Assembly (NCBI RefSeq): GCF_041381155.1
Contig: NC_091138.1
Coordinates: 17,547,255-17,611,254 of the forward strand
Reading direction: 5' to 3'
From: Argopecten irradians
Taxonomy: Eukaryota; Mollusca; Bivalvia; Pectinida; Pectinidae
Length of the DNA: 64,000 bases
Below, one piece after another: positions 1-26,800 of this stretch. Both the position numbers and the translations under genes were made by a program. Under the pieces are notes generated by a model, which was not told the DNA's origin, made no database searches, and saw nothing but the letters and a program-made list of their open reading frames with translations. Positions within the stretch are counted from its first letter, which is position 1; every line of letters starts with the position of its first letter.

Positions 1-2500
1 TTGACATAACGTCATGATTAGGCTACTGTTATGATAAATCTTTTAAGTGTAACAGGAATTGATCATGACTGGACCATGATCACATACATGTATACTGTAC
101 AGTAGCTGTGTTGTTGGAGCGGAAAAGCATACTTATATATAAGTATTGACCTCTGAAAAGAAATTACAAGTGCCATAGATGCTTTACTGCTTCATCGTAT
201 CAGTTTATATTATTAGCTATAATTAGAGCGATTTAATGATCAACTACTTTTTAGGTCATATCTGATCGAAGGTCAGGAGGATCTATTGTCATCATGTTTC
301 ATCCGTTGTCGTGTGCCATACGCCATGCATTGTGCGCATGACAATTTCATACAAAAGCCTAATGGTACTTCTCCTTAACCCTTCTGTGGATTACAACCAT
401 TTTTGGTATGATACGTTGTAGGAGAAGGAACATCATATTTTATATAAACGAGTTAGGTGTGACCCCTGGGGACAGAAGGGCAGGTCTTAGAAGGGATAAT
501 TTTACTGAAATTTGGCTTTTGATTTAAATCTAACTCCTCGATCTAGCTCCTTAATCCATGAATGGATTACAAGTATATTTCATCATTAGGCAAAGGCAAT
601 GATAACTTTTATAAAAGCGAGCCATGTCCGATCCCTGTGGACAGAGAGGCGGTGGTCAGAAGGGGGAACTCTGATGAAATTTGGCTTTAAAATCCTACTT
701 CTTCTTAACCCTTGTGTGGATTTCAACCATATCTGGTGTGGAAAATTATTTGGGGAGGACAATTATATTTTTTTTATAAATGAGCCAGGTTCGGAGCTCC
801 AAAAAGGGAACTTGGCTGAAATTTTTATTTGAAACTCTATCTCCTCTAAGTCTTTACTAAATAAAGTAACTCTTTAATGAATAGGTTACATCCATATTTG
901 TCGTGAAACATCATTAGTGAAGGACAATTATATATTTAAACAAATCTACTTTTTCAAACAATATCATCTAAACCTTCAGTTATTTCATACAAAATTGAAT
1001 AAATGATATTTATTAGAGAATATCTGAAAAGACTGTGACCGGTGCCCAGGTTGGTTTGGGCAGGTCACATTTGAATTAATGTTGTAGTTTGTCATTGTCT
1101 TTATGTTGGTGAATTTAGCAGGGCACAATTGTCTATTTGCAAGTGATCATGAGAGGTAACATTAAAAAAGTTGATAACAGGGTTCTTGTTAAAAGCCGGT
1201 TACCGGCAAAAACAGTCGTCTATTTCCTTGTTTACAACCGGCTATTTTTGTCAGAAATAAGTATTGGCCATCATAAGGGCTTGCGGCCCTCAACCATCTA
1301 TCTATTAAAAAACTTAGTGAGAACCCTGGGGAATATAATCCAAGTAATAAACAGAATAGTCACAAATATATACACATTTGAATTTGCTGGGGAAGGTCAA
1401 GTCACCATGATGAGTTATCAAATAATTCTATGTATCCGTAATGAACTTCATATAAAATCCCGTAAGTAAGGGTAAAAATTCAAATATAGGAATCTCTGAC
1501 TCAATAGTAATACTAAGTGTCTTCTAGCTAACTTACTGACTACCTATCTGTTGTATCTATTTAAATAAGAATCCTATATATCTACTCTAAATTATATGAC
1601 AGATGACAATTGCCTGTTTACTCATGATCAAAGTTCTCCAAAATAGAATGACATGTATTTCTTAAGGGAAACCTATAAGCTTGATGAGAAAAACAATTTA
1701 CATGTCTACAATGTAAGTAAAAGGTTTTAGTTAATTTAAGGCCTAATCCTTTCCTGTTTGTCCCAGGAAGTAAGGGAGTAACTCTTGCACCTAGCTAGGA
1801 TATACTTTGACAATAGATAATTAATCACAGGTTAAAATAAAAATGACATACATATGATAAGAATGGTTTAGATAATGATTTTGAATTAATTTCCAATAAA
1901 ATAAAGAGAAAAATATCACAAATTATGCAAAATTTAGTATTTGCACTGGTGAAATGACTATGGAAAGAATTTCACTAGTCACTAGTGATATAAAAGAATT
2001 TGTTATTAATAAGTAGCATAAATTAGTTGGTACAACAAATTTTCACAATTTCCATATATTTATTAATTTATATACATGTACATGTATATTTTAAAATGAT
2101 GGCCTGATTAGTGCATGATACCATGCTTTCTGAAAAATAAAAGAAAAAATATACTTTGTTAAAGAACCTTGTAGGTATTAGATGTCCTGCCCTCTTTAAA
2201 ATAAAAGGAGACTTTCAAAAAGACCTGGTAATGTACATATACACTGTAGACGAGGATTTAAAGGGAGGGACTGGTGTCACTCGGAACTGGTCTCTTATTT
2301 GTGTGATTTATAATTATGCATACTCTATCTACAGCGCTAGCCATGTACCGTAATTTTGTTTCAGTAATTGGCGAAGCTACATGTAGTTTGTAGCAGTGTA
2401 CAAATTAAAGTTACCATAGGCTTGTTTGGATATCAGGAAAGTAGTGGAATTCTAAACATAAAATGACCCCCCCTCCCCTGTCGTTATTGGTATATGTATA
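1..2500. other. Non-coding stretch with diverged dispersed repeat; adaptor intron or upstream region
   Basis: No convincing exon is visible. From about 370 to 930 there are four diverged copies of a roughly 166 bp unit, recognised by 'aacccttctgtggatt' near 377 and related text near 550, 708 and 875. The open frames here (for example 1137-1469) have no recognisable domain and look like chance. The first SH3 exon of the downstream adaptor gene should lie upstream of 5174, but I could not find an ALYDF-type exon here, so it is probably left of the window. Confidence 0.5.
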
Positions 2501-2640
2501 TTGATATTACAAGTGGTTGTATTCTGTACATGCAAGACAGCAAGCGATGAGAATTGGTGGTCCGCTTATTAGAATATATATAAATTGATATTACATGTAT
2601 TTGTATCTTGTAGATACAAGACACAACAAGCGATGAGAAT
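2501..2640 (+). pseudogene. Two partial duplicate copies of the adaptor exon 2 acceptor and exon start
   Basis: Two tandem copies (2501-2584 and from 2585) of the segment that also occurs at the real exon 2 (about 5143-5206). Each has the intron end 'ttgatattaca', an acceptor-like stretch and the exon start 'gcgatgagaattggtgg'. The second copy keeps an apparently functional acceptor (TAG at 2611-2613), followed by sequence reading IQDTTSDENWWSAV in the exon frame, against IQDTTSDENWWTAV in the real exon; it then hits a stop inside the array. These copies show that the 36 bp array grew from a duplication of this splice junction. Confidence 0.85.
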
Positions 2641-5143
2641 TGGTGGTCCGCTGTGTGTCCTTATTGGTATTGATATTGGTGGTCCGCTGTGTGTCCTTAA
2701 TGGTATTGATATTGGTGGTCCCCTGTGTGTCCGTATTCATGTTGATATTGGTGGTCCGCTGTGTGTCCTTATTGGTGTTGATATTGGTGGTCCTCTGTGT
2801 GTCCGTATTCGTATTGATATTGGTGGTCCGCTGTGTGTCCTTATTGGTTTTGATATTGGTGGTCCGTTGTGTGTCCTTATTGGTATTGATATTGGTGATC
2901 CGCTGTGTGTCCTTATTGGTATTGATATTGGTGGTCCGTTGTGTGTCCTTATTGGTTTTGATATTGGTGGTCCGTTGTGTGTCCTTATTGGTATTGATAT
3001 TGGTGATCCGCTGTGTGTCCTTATTGGTATTGATATTGGTGGTCCGTTGTGTGTCCTTATTGGTATTGATATTGGTGGTCCGCTGTGTGTCCTTATTGGT
3101 TTTGATATTGGTGGTCCGTTGTGTGTCCTTATTGGTATTGAGGATCCGCTGTGTGTCCTTATTGGTATTGACATTGATGGTCTGCTGTGTGTCCTTATTG
3201 GTATTGATATTGGTGATCCGCTGTGTGTCCTTATTGGTATTGATATTGGTGGTCCGTTGTGTGTCCTTATTGGTTTTGACATGGTGATCCGCTGTGTGTC
3301 CTTATTGGTATTGATATTGGTGATCCGCTGTGTGTCCTTATTGGTTTTGATATTGGTGGTCCGCTGTGTGTCCTTATTGGTATTGATATTGGTGATCCGC
3401 TGTGTGTCCTTATTGGTATTGATATTGATGGTCTGCTGTGTGTCCTTATTGGTATTGATATTGGTGGTCCGCTGTGTGTCCTTATTGGTATTGATATTGG
3501 TGGTCTGCTGTGTGTCCTTATTGGTATTGATATTGGTGGTCCGCTGTGTGTCCTTATTGGTATTGATATTGATGGTCTGCTGTGTGTCCTTATTGGTATT
3601 GATATTGGTGATCCGCTGTGTGTCCTTATTGGTATTGATATTGGTGATCCGCTGTGTGTCCTTATTGGTATTGATATTGGTGGTCCACTGTGTGTCCTTA
3701 TTGGTATTGATATTGATGGTCTGCTGTGTGTCCTTATTGGTATTGATATTGGTGATCCGCTGTGTGTCCTTATTGGTATTGATATTGGTGGTCCGCTGTG
3801 TGTCCTTATTGGTATTGATATTGGTGGTCCGATGTGTGTCCTTATTGGTATTGATATTGGTGATCCGCTGTGTGTCCTTATTGGTATTGATATTGGTGGT
3901 CCGCTGTGTGTCCTTATTGGTATTGATATTGGTGGTCCGCTGTGTGTCCTTATTGGTATTGATATTGGTGGTCCCCTGTGTGTCCGTATTCATGTTGATA
4001 TTGGTGGTCCGCTGTGTGTCCTTATTGGTATTGATATTGGTGGTCCAATGTGTGTCCTTATTGGTATTGATATTGATGGTCCGCCGTGTGTCCTTATTGG
4101 TATTGATATTGGTGATCCACTGTGTGTCCTTATTGGTATTGATATTGGTGGTCCGATGTGTGTCCTTATTGGTATGGATATTTGTGGTCTGCTGTGTGAT
4201 CTTATTGGTTTTGATATTGGTGAACAGCTGTGTGTCCTAATTGGTATGGATATTGGTGGTCCGCTGTGTGTCCTTATTGGTATTGATATTGGTGGTCTGC
4301 TGTGTGTCCTTATTGGTATTGATATTGGTGGTCCGCTGTGTGTCCTTATTGGTATTGATATTGGTGGTCCACTGTGTGTCCTTATTGGTATTGATATTGG
4401 TGGTCCAATGTGTGTTCTTATTGGTATTGATATTGGTGGTCCGCTGTGTGTCCTTATTGGTATTGATATTGGTGGTCCGCTGTGCGTCCTTATTGGTATT
4501 GATATTGGTGGTCCGCTGTGTGTCCTTATTGGTATTGATATTGGTGGTCCGCTGTGCGTCCTTATTGGTATTGATATTGGTGGTCCACTGTGTGTCCTTA
4601 TTGGTATTGATATTGGTGGTCCAATGTGTGTTCTTATTGGTATTGATATTGGTGGTCCGCTGTGTGTCCTTATTGGTATTGATATTGGTGGTCCGCTGTG
4701 CGTCCTTATTGGTATTGATATTGGTGGTCCGCTGTGTGTCCTTATTGGTATTGATATTGGTGGTCCACTGTGTGTCCTTATTGGTTTTGACATGGTGATC
4801 CGCTGTGTGTCCTTATTGGTATTGATATTGGTGGTCCGCTGTGTGTCCTTATTGGTATTGATATTGGTGGTCCGTTGTGTGTCCTTATTGGTATTGATAT
4901 TGGTGGTCCGTTGTGTGTCCTTATTGGTATTGATATTGGTGGTCCACTGTGTGTCCTTATTGGTATTGATATTGGTGGTCCGCTGTGTGTCCTTATTGGT
5001 ATTGATATTGGTGGTCTGCTGTGTGTCCTTATTGGTTTTGACATGGTGATCCGCTGTGTGTCCTTATTGGTATTGATATTGGTGGTCCACTGTTTGTCCT
5101 TATTGGTATTGATATTGGTTGTCCGCTGTGTGTCCTTATTGGT
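2640..5143. repeat. 36 bp minisatellite, about 70 units, at adaptor exon 2 acceptor
   Basis: Near-perfect tandem array. The unit starts 'attggtggtccgctgtgtgt' and continues 'ccttattggtattgat'. Variants (ggtgatccg, ggtctgctg, ggttttgat) recur in blocks, so there is some higher-order structure, and 'ttttgacatggtgatccgc' shifts the register near 3280, 4790 and 5040. The unit is a multiple of three, so long frames stay open on both strands; they are products of the period, not genes. The unit begins with the exon 2 text GAATTGGTGG and ends with TTGATATT from the intron end, so it is a shortened form of the duplicated splice junction at its edges. Confidence 0.97.
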
Positions 5144-5173
5144 TTTGATATAACATGTATTTGTGTCCTATAG

Positions 5174-18048
<12,875 letters not shown>

Positions 18049-19896
18049 CAGGGAAAAAAACCCTTAACAACTTGTGATCTAATTAGTGTAATCATTCAAA
18101 AGACAAAAAATTGGAAGGAAAAAACTGTTTCATGAGTAGCACATGTTAACAAATGACAATGTATCATTGTCATAGAGACAGCATGTTGCTATGGATACTT
18201 TGTAAGTCATACAATCATGTGACCAGTGATTCTGATAGAACAATGATCCTGGGATCTCAGCAGAATTGTATACATATACTTTACAATGTCAGCACAATAT
18301 TTTCACTTCGATATATGTATTCATAGTTGCTACTTTATTTCTGCAAATGAAAACTTATATTTATTTTGTAATGAATCATCATAATATCAATGAATGATAA
18401 TGTAATGAAGAAAATTTGCTTTAGATGTACCGGTATATTGAAAGCAGCCTAATTGATTTTTTTTTTGGTCTCATCTTCGATGAAGCCGAGACTAAGTTGT
18501 TTTATTCTGCCGATTGTGGCAGCAACGGCGGTGATGTCTAACACACAAACAGAATATGAGAAAAACAGATGAACTAGTACTGGTATTTTTGGGTTAAACA
18601 TTCAGAATTTTGGTGGATTTTAAGAAATCTACCTTTCACAAAGTTATCTAAATCTAATCATACTGAGACTTAGTTCTGATTGCTATTATCACATACATAA
18701 GGTCAATATTTTTTCTTTTTCTTTGCCAAATGGACTTTACATTATATGCAAGAGGAAAAGTCGAGACAAATGATAAAGTGTAATAACTAATTCTTGTTAA
18801 AAATGTAAAAGCCAAAATGATACAGAATCTCTCTTATTGGCTTTTAAAGGAACCACAAAAAATAATCAATGTTTTGATAAATCAGGATGTTGTTAGTAAA
18901 ATATACATTGATTATGTTGGTGACTGTATGGTCTCATTAAGTGCCATATAGCATGGGATATGTGACCAGTATGCAAGTTATCTCCCTTAGGTATAATGAC
19001 GCAGATTTAAAAAAAAAATCAGTTTAAATTCATTCAACTTATGGCTTTCTTCCTTAGCATTAAAAGAGATATAAGATTTCTATGTTTGTTTGTATTTTGG
19101 AGAATAGCTGTCAAAGCTGTAACTTTATATGTAATCTTACAGTGTACATATATACATGGAAAAGTACGTTTCAAAGTACACTGTATAAGAGCCTATATAC
19201 TATATCACCATATTCCTCGTTTCCAGTTTCCACAATATATATAATTCCTGTATCAGCACTGGTTTCAGGTTTTGTAACGAATGATTTTCTTTATACATGT
19301 CTTAAAAGTTATATTTAAAGAAGATGGAATATATGTGTTTATAAGGTACAGTATATATCGTAGAATTTCATTAATACATGTTTGTGTATGTAAATAAATG
19401 TTTGTTTAAATGTTTTGTTTTTTAATGAGTCAAAGTTTCTAAATTGTTCTCGAAAGCACTGCTTTTCTTTCACTGATCTACGTATATATAACTTCTACCA
19501 ATCACCTATACAAAAGTAGATATGTAAACTAGTGGTATTGTTTTGTAAAAATGATGATACATGTACATGTTAATGATTATACTTCAGTGCTCACTTTACT
19601 TTTATACTCTTTCTCAGATTAAATTGAATCATACATGTATTTGACCAATTTTAGCTCTGTTTTTATAAGCAGATACAACCAGAGGTATTTTGACAGTCAG
19701 TGCTACGCTCATAAATACATGTGTATCAATTTTTAAACAAGCCTATGTACTAGGTCAACTGGAATAGTGACAAAAACTTGGCATATAAATACAGGATAGA
19801 AAGTAGTGGAGTTGACAAGATGATGATACCATGATACATTATGTACATCAAACATAATTTACAAAAATGTTACTTTTCGTATTACATATTATAGCA

Positions 19897-20105
19897 CAGT
19901 GAAATCTGTCTAATCTGACACCTGAATTTTCAGACATCATGTCTAATGATAAATCTGGCATTTTACCATATTCACATGAACAGAATTACCTGACTTTTCT
20001 GACACCCTATCTAATCCGACCAAAAACTCGCTCCCCCATGGTGTAGAAAAATAATCCGACCAAAAAAGTTGCTCCTTGTGGTGCCGAATTAGACAAGTTT
20101 CACTG
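19897..20105. mobile_element. Tigger/pogo-like MITE, CAGTGAAAYYTGTCTAATYYG ends
   Basis: Left end CAGTGAAATCTGTCTAAT and right end ATTAGACAAGTTTCACTG are inverted copies. 209 bp with no transposase. CAGTG...TGTCTAAT ends are typical of Tigger-type Tc1/mariner MITEs (family knowledge). A TA follows on the right; the left flank is CA rather than TA. Confidence 0.75.
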
Positions 20106-20857
20106 TACTTGGAAAGATTAGTATCTTTTTTCATATGCTGCTGAAATGATGTTGTGAAATAACTTAAATAGGTTCAACTAAAGATTGATGTATAATTTTT
20201 ATTCAATGGTCACCTAGAATAAGTACTTTTATGTGTATGCTGTCCATTTAATGAAGTATTAGCCATATGTAGTGAAAAATGTTGGGTTTTTTTTTTCATT
20301 TTTCAAGAAAATATTTTATACATGCTATACAAATCAAATTGTATTATTTTACAAATTCAATAGAAGCTTAGTTTGTGGTACATACATCAGATTATATTTT
20401 CCAGTTTTGTCAAAGGGTTATGACCCTTTGTTAATTTCATTTTTAGTTTTTTGGAGTGCAAGACTAATCTGTTGATTTTATTAACTGTTAATCAATAATC
20501 TAGTACAGGCTTATTGATTATATGATTTATTTTGAACTTTTTTTTTATTTCAAATGAAAATTTCAAATGTAAATCACTTTTCTACACCCATCAATTAAAT
20601 GTGTATTTTTCTAAATAAATAATATGACCATTCTATTGAATTGTAGTGTTTTCTTATTAAGCCACCTGATCCAAAGAGTCGGGATATCTTAAGTGGTCGC
20701 ACTTCCTCAGTCACCGTCCAAATGTTTGCAGTCCATAAACTATTTAACATTTCAAACCAGTTTGACAAGCGAGATTAAGCTGTTGAGCTGACCTGAAATA
20801 ATATGGAAATGGTCCTGACTAAGTGTTGTTATTTATTAACAGAAGAGAAAATGTAGC

Positions 20858-20927
20858 GGCCAGACAGGGATTCGAACCCAGGACCTCTGAACACTAGCCG
20901 AATGCTCTACAGCTGAGCTACCTGGTC
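20858..20927 (-). repeat. tRNA-like sequence, probably the head of a tRNA-derived SINE
   Basis: On the minus strand it reads GACCAGGTAGCTCAGCTG... and ...GGGTTCGAATCCC, matching tRNA A-box and B-box signals. The acceptor arms GACCAGG and TCTGGCC pair with one mismatch, but the anticodon stem is degraded, so a functional tRNA is unlikely. SINE body and tail are not clearly delimited. Confidence 0.65.
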
Positions 20928-23899
20928 AAGGATGATTTTCCCAGTCCAATTTCGCTACATTCCTCCCTCCTTTTTCATCGTCTTTGCCTTTTAAGACATA
21001 CGAGACCCCTATACCACCACTAATACAAGTTTAATTTTTTGTTCTCGACATGCAAAGCCGAGATGACTCGGCCAAGCCTCATCGTCTTGACTGTCCTAAG
21101 TCTCACATCAAAGTAAACCTTGTATTGTAAGATGATAACCATGTATTCTCTATTTATCCCAGCAAGCTATAGATACACATCAGGTTTCTAGGCCTCTTAC
21201 TTTTGGAGAAGATATTGAAAGGCAGGCATGTTAAAAGTGAATGTGAAAATGTAGCCATTATGCAGCACCTGAATTGCGTTTTGTACTATGTGACATTGTT
21301 TGGTGAAAGTATAACAACAAACACTTATGTAAGATCCCAAATTTTATTGGTTATCATTACCCCTAGTTGTCTTCCCCTGTCACACCCACTCAATACTTAA
21401 CTTACAGAAATATATAAAGTTTGGCTTTCTAAGAAAACTTAAATCAGATGAAAGCTTAACTTAGTGATCTGTCTCATCTCTAAAAGTACATTTCATATTT
21501 CAATATTGTGAAACCTTGATACCAAATTCTCTGGTAAAAAAGGAATGTGGCTAATGATAGGGCAAGGTTTAATAAGATAAACATACCTTTAGTAGCAGTT
21601 CAACAGATGTAGCTTTAATCTAGACTAAGATCAAACTGTTACCAAGATAAATGTGTAGATAAATCTATGATAAATAAATATCACATTTCACAGTAATTAC
21701 CTACAACCAACTTTGCAAATTCAACTTAAAAATGGATCTACACAATTGTCTTTGTGGCTAAAACATCAATATATGGCAGTAGATCGAGTATTCATAATTT
21801 GGGATTTCTCTTAAAAAATGTGGCATTACAATTGGTCAGCACTTGATTCTTCTAAACTACTTTATTATTATCTGCATTCCAAATTCTACACCGAAATGTT
21901 CCCTCCAATAATTTTGCTGTATTTCTGCAAAACATAATACATATAGTTTGTTGTAGAAACTCAGATAATGATATGTCACCAACAGACCCTCATATCCAAC
22001 TTGAATTACTTTTTAAGAACTTATTATGAATGGTTCATGTAATGTTGCAATACAATCAAAGTAATCAATAAAATATTCACATCTATAGCTTTTCACACAG
22101 CTTCGCACACTAATCAGTCTTCCTTTCATTTACACTGTCTCACATTGTCTTTAAGATAAATAAATAATCTTTACACTCAACACAAATAAATGGATTAACA
22201 TCTTAAAAGTAACAGAAATATATTAATTTTAAACAGAAAACAAGTTTTATGAATAACCCTCTGTAAAAATAAAAAATGAAAATGACATTTTATGAAAATC
22301 TAATACAGACCTCAAGTATACATTGTTCAAAATATTGACTGAAGTTTACAAATGTGCATATAGAAGAAGGTAAATGTGCAATAGAATCTATAGTCATTTC
22401 TATTACATAAAACACCCTTAATTCCAAGGGATAGCCAGACAAAGGAATGCACAATTTTTCATGGTTTTTCTATATCACTGAAGAATAAAAAAAAATCTTT
22501 GAGATACAGAGAATTCTCTTAACTTTGGATTTCATAATCAACTGTTAAACTTTAGTAGGATCGCATACAAGTAGTACAGATTTACGGAGTAGTGAGAATA
22601 AGAAATACATATCTGGGTAATATTTGTGTACAGCAATAAATTTTAGAATAAAAAAACATATTGAATACATAATAAATAATCATTATAAAATGAAGAGAAA
22701 TAACATTATCGTTAACATTTTCATTGTAATGGTAAGTAATAAAGGTCCAAGTAATCAGCAGCTACTAAAAAAATGTAAGTTATGTGTATATATTATGGTT
22801 ATAATCCCTCTCGTAACACCTACACAGGAAATGGTTCAGCATATACACATCTGTCACATTATACATAATCCTCATAAATATTGCTAACGACCCCAAAGGA
22901 ACCGTGTATTATGACAAAAAATATGAGAGTATAGGAATGTAACTGCTGACAAAACTTATGTACAATACACAATGTGAGAATAAGAAACAATACAAAGTAT
23001 TGATAAGAATCTCCATGGTTCATCTGCTTCTACTGAAGGTGAGCTGGGTAATGCAAAAGGCAGTTCAGCTGACTTCCATTTATCTTAAGATTGGTTTGCT
23101 ATGTCAGTAGGAGTAACCTAAATATTAAATCTCTATGTACTCTATGTTGATTTTGTAAGTAAATGTCACTGCTAATACATCCTGTTAATTATCATACTTG
23201 CCAACTTTAAAAAAAAAAACTCATGGGTGAACTATATAATATTGGATGTCACATACAGCTAAACACAACACTAATAAATATCACAGCAGTGAAAACATGT
23301 AATGAACAAAAAATAAGAACATGCATACTTGGACAAAGACACCTAAGTATAACTAAAGACAAACCTCTGTGAGGTACATCACCTATTTGCCAGTGTCACA
23401 AAGTAGAATTAATCTGTAAATATTAACAAAATGTGGAAGGAATTGATGAGAGTTATAAAATTATCATTTTTTTTTTTTGTAATGCATAAATCATTAAAAA
23501 GTATTCTCTACAAAAGCTCCAAGAATAGCCAAGCAATTTTAATTGCATCCCTTCTTAACACAACATATGCTGATACTGATGTTTTCCATTGGTGCTTCAG
23601 AAACATCTCTAATTAAAGCTAATGAAAAATATTTTGAAGCACAACCAGTAACTGGAAAATATTACATGTTATGAACCCCTCTAAAAGCTTAATTCCTTTT
23701 ATGAGCACATGTACACAATAAACTGTCCCAGGAAACTTGTAAGGTTCTACAATATAATTAAGAATTACTACAACAATTATTGTATCATCCTCAGTCTGTT
23801 TCTGTAGAACATAGTGTGATGTTGATTCTCAGATCCTTGAGTTTTGTAAACCCGAGACTGTCCTGCCAGTATTGTTGTTATGGATACAGTGGTCTGAGA

Positions 23900-26800
23900 T
23901 TAGCTAGCCTCCTCAGCCTCCTCAGCCTCCTCCACAGTGACGTTAGCTCTCGAGTCCGGAACATCTAACCCTGGAGACACAGGGTGACTTACTCTGTTTA
24001 CCTGTAAGGATATAGGAACTGGTAAGACACATATACTTTTGATATAATGAACAATTTGCATGATTCAGTTTCGTACTTTTGGAAACAAGTTCTTTCAAAG
24101 TCATCAAATACAATGCTTTCCACACACGATTGACAGCTGAGGTAATGAAGCAATTTAAATTCCCTGTTCCACTACCAATAGGTGCAGGATTAAAGGGATC
24201 TTATGGACAAGACAGGGAATCTCAACCAGAAGGCTAATTGCTTTGAAGATATTAAAATCTAATATTTCGCAATAAAAGCTTTGTGTGACTACAGTTAGTA
24301 AAACTGGTATTGATGTAGCTTTAATTTGTAACCTTTGTGTGACCTCATTTACATACACTGACCTTAACCTTTCTTGCTGATCAGTATGTGACCTACCTTA
24401 TTTTGTCAGACTGGCCTTGACCTTGTCTGCTGACCAGTATGTGACCTACCTAATTTGTCAGACTGGCCTTGACCTTGTCTGCTGACCTGTATGTGACCTA
24501 TCTTTCATTAAACTGCCCTTGACCTGTATGTGACCTACCTCATTTGTCAGACTGGCCTGGACCTTGTCTGTTGACCTGTATGTGACATACCGTATAAACT
24601 TGTATAATATGGGCACCAGTGTAAGTTGCGCAGGTACTTTTTAGGGCTTAAAATGCTGGAAAAAATCTACTAGCAGTATTATTTTGTGCAGCAAAAAATT
24701 TGGGAAAAAACAATGTCTATGGAGTCTCAAAATCGATGTATGAATGTGACAATTTCAATGCAAAATATTCCCCATAAATGATTGCAACTTGCACAAAGAA
24801 GTGTTGTATTTAGAAGAAATAACATATTAAAACCGATTTGAGTTTGTTTTCTTTTATTGGCCACCGTAACCTGAAACTGAAATATCCTGCAGATGTCCAA
24901 AACAATGGCGGTCTGGTCCGCCGTACTCCATGCACATGTCAATGTTTCGAGATACAACACATGAATAGTAATCAGGAATATTTGAAAAGATACCAATCTA
25001 TTTACTTAGAATTGTCACTATACCTGTAAGTAATTAGTGTGTTTGAGATCATTAACAATCAACAGCAGTTGGCTAGCCGATACATATGTTAGCTTGCAAC
25101 AATCACATTGTGAGTAAACTCACAATCTGTACGGTACCAGATCCAAGCTGATGGCTAATAAATATATAACAATACGGTTGAAAATGTCACTAACCTTGTA
25201 GCTTGTTAATTCTGCAGCAATAAAATTGCAAACCACTTATTGAAAGTCCTAAATATAGGTCAGCTTAGGCATCTTATAAACCCCACTTGTGTTTCTCGAC
25301 TGAAGCTGGACGGTTCTCTACATAAGGAGCATTGCTAGATTTGCTTTCGGAGTTTTATGTGCAATTTGACAAGAAATGTGAAGATTATCTAAAATATCTA
25401 AAATGAAGACATAATAGTACTTTAATCAAGTGAATGTTGATGCACTTTGAAGAATGAATTTTTTTTATTTTAAGTAGATACAGAGGCATTGTTGACTATA
25501 TATAGATCAGTTAAGCTAAGTAGCCATTCATTCACAGCTCAGCAAACCCAGTCACTGGTGATCTACAGGTGGCTGGCACAATGTTCATGTATACACACAC
25601 ACCACACTCTCTCTACAGACTCTCTCCCCCAAAAAAATACAGGTTAACTAGATTGACCTGGCCAAAGTCACTGGTTGTGGCTGTCCCTATACTACGAGGT
25701 GTACAGGGTATACATCTCTTGCTGTCAGTAGAAGCCATGCTCTCAGTCAGTCGCCATTGAATTATCGGGCAAATGCAAACAAGACATCGTGGTCATAACT
25801 TAACACTATAATTAGCCTTAGATAATCCACTGTAATAGGTGAGGCATTGTTTTTTACAATATTTAATACCTTTTGAAGTGGACAGTCGGGCAAGGATGGC
25901 TAAAGTCGGTAAAAATGGTGTGAATGTATCCAGTATAATTTCTTATGAAATAGAAAAATAAAATCTCTCGCCAAAATCTGTCTGCGTACGAAGAAATTAA
26001 TTTAAAGTATGGGAATTCTAAAACGTCCTCCCGGCTTACTATGTCCTTGGTTACATTTCCACGCAGCCTCGTTTTCAATGCTATCAACGTTTCTTTACTT
26101 TAATGGTCAGAACTGGGAAACTAAGCATAACTTGCCCGTTGTATTAATAAGTGAGAACTTTTGGAAGGCCAATGAACGCATTTAGACTGGTTTTCTTCGC
26201 CCGACTATTCACTTTAACATGTAAAAAGGTCACCATAAACAGAGCAGTACTTCAACATTCATAGATCATCAGCCACTTCGAACGGACAGATTATTTCCCC
26301 GTAAATTTTTTTAATCTCACTCCTCTATCAATGTAATTTGCACACCCCCAACTTCAAATTTTATATTTGCACAGAAAAAGTGCACAAATTATCTAAGTTT
26401 TTAAAGTATTTTATTTATCAAACTGACGTTGACCTTGCTTTGTGACCTGTATGTGACCTACCTCATTTGTCAGACTGGCCTTGACCTCGCCTGCTGACCT
26501 CTGAGTAGGACTAACGGGGGGTGTACTAGGCTGTTTTGGAGGTGATGCTTTAGATTTTGAGTCCTCCTGGATTTGCATGTGGTATTTATACAGGGGTTCT
26601 GTGCTAGCTATTTGACCTAAAAGTGGAAAAACATACATTAATAGTTTCAAATTTGTACTAAGATTATAATTTCAGTTTACAAATTATATCATACAATAAA
26701 TGTTACACTAATAAATCAAATGAACAATCATTGGTTCATAATTAAATATACACATGTACTTTAATTAGTTTACAGGAAGAACCAAAACATGCTCTTTTTT

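Larger units (their letters stand above)
18049..23899. other. Convergent 3' region between the adaptor and PDXDC1 genes
   Basis: About 5.9 kb with no supported coding exon. The left part should hold the adaptor 3' UTR (AATAAA at about 19393 is one candidate signal), the right part the PDXDC1 3' UTR on the other strand. A MITE (19897-20105) and a tRNA-like SINE head (20858-20927) lie inside. Transcript ends cannot be fixed from sequence alone. Confidence 0.5.

Noticed and set aside
1137..1469. 110-codon ORF as a gene or as the missing SH3 exon
   Set aside because: No SH3 motif (ALYDF or equivalent), no splice signals in a fitting phase and no recognisable domain.
2640..5143. CRISPR-like array (36 bp repeats)
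   Set aside because: There are no unique spacers; units are directly contiguous, in a eukaryotic intron.
2585..5153. Long ORFs (551, 418, 405, 267 codons and others) over the 36 bp array
   Set aside because: They exist in several frames on both strands only because the 36 bp unit is a multiple of three. The peptide is a 12-residue repeat with no start context, and the region lies in an intron.
20858..20927. Functional tRNA gene
   Set aside because: A and B boxes are present, but the anticodon stem does not pair and the acceptor stem has a mismatch; it fits a SINE head better.
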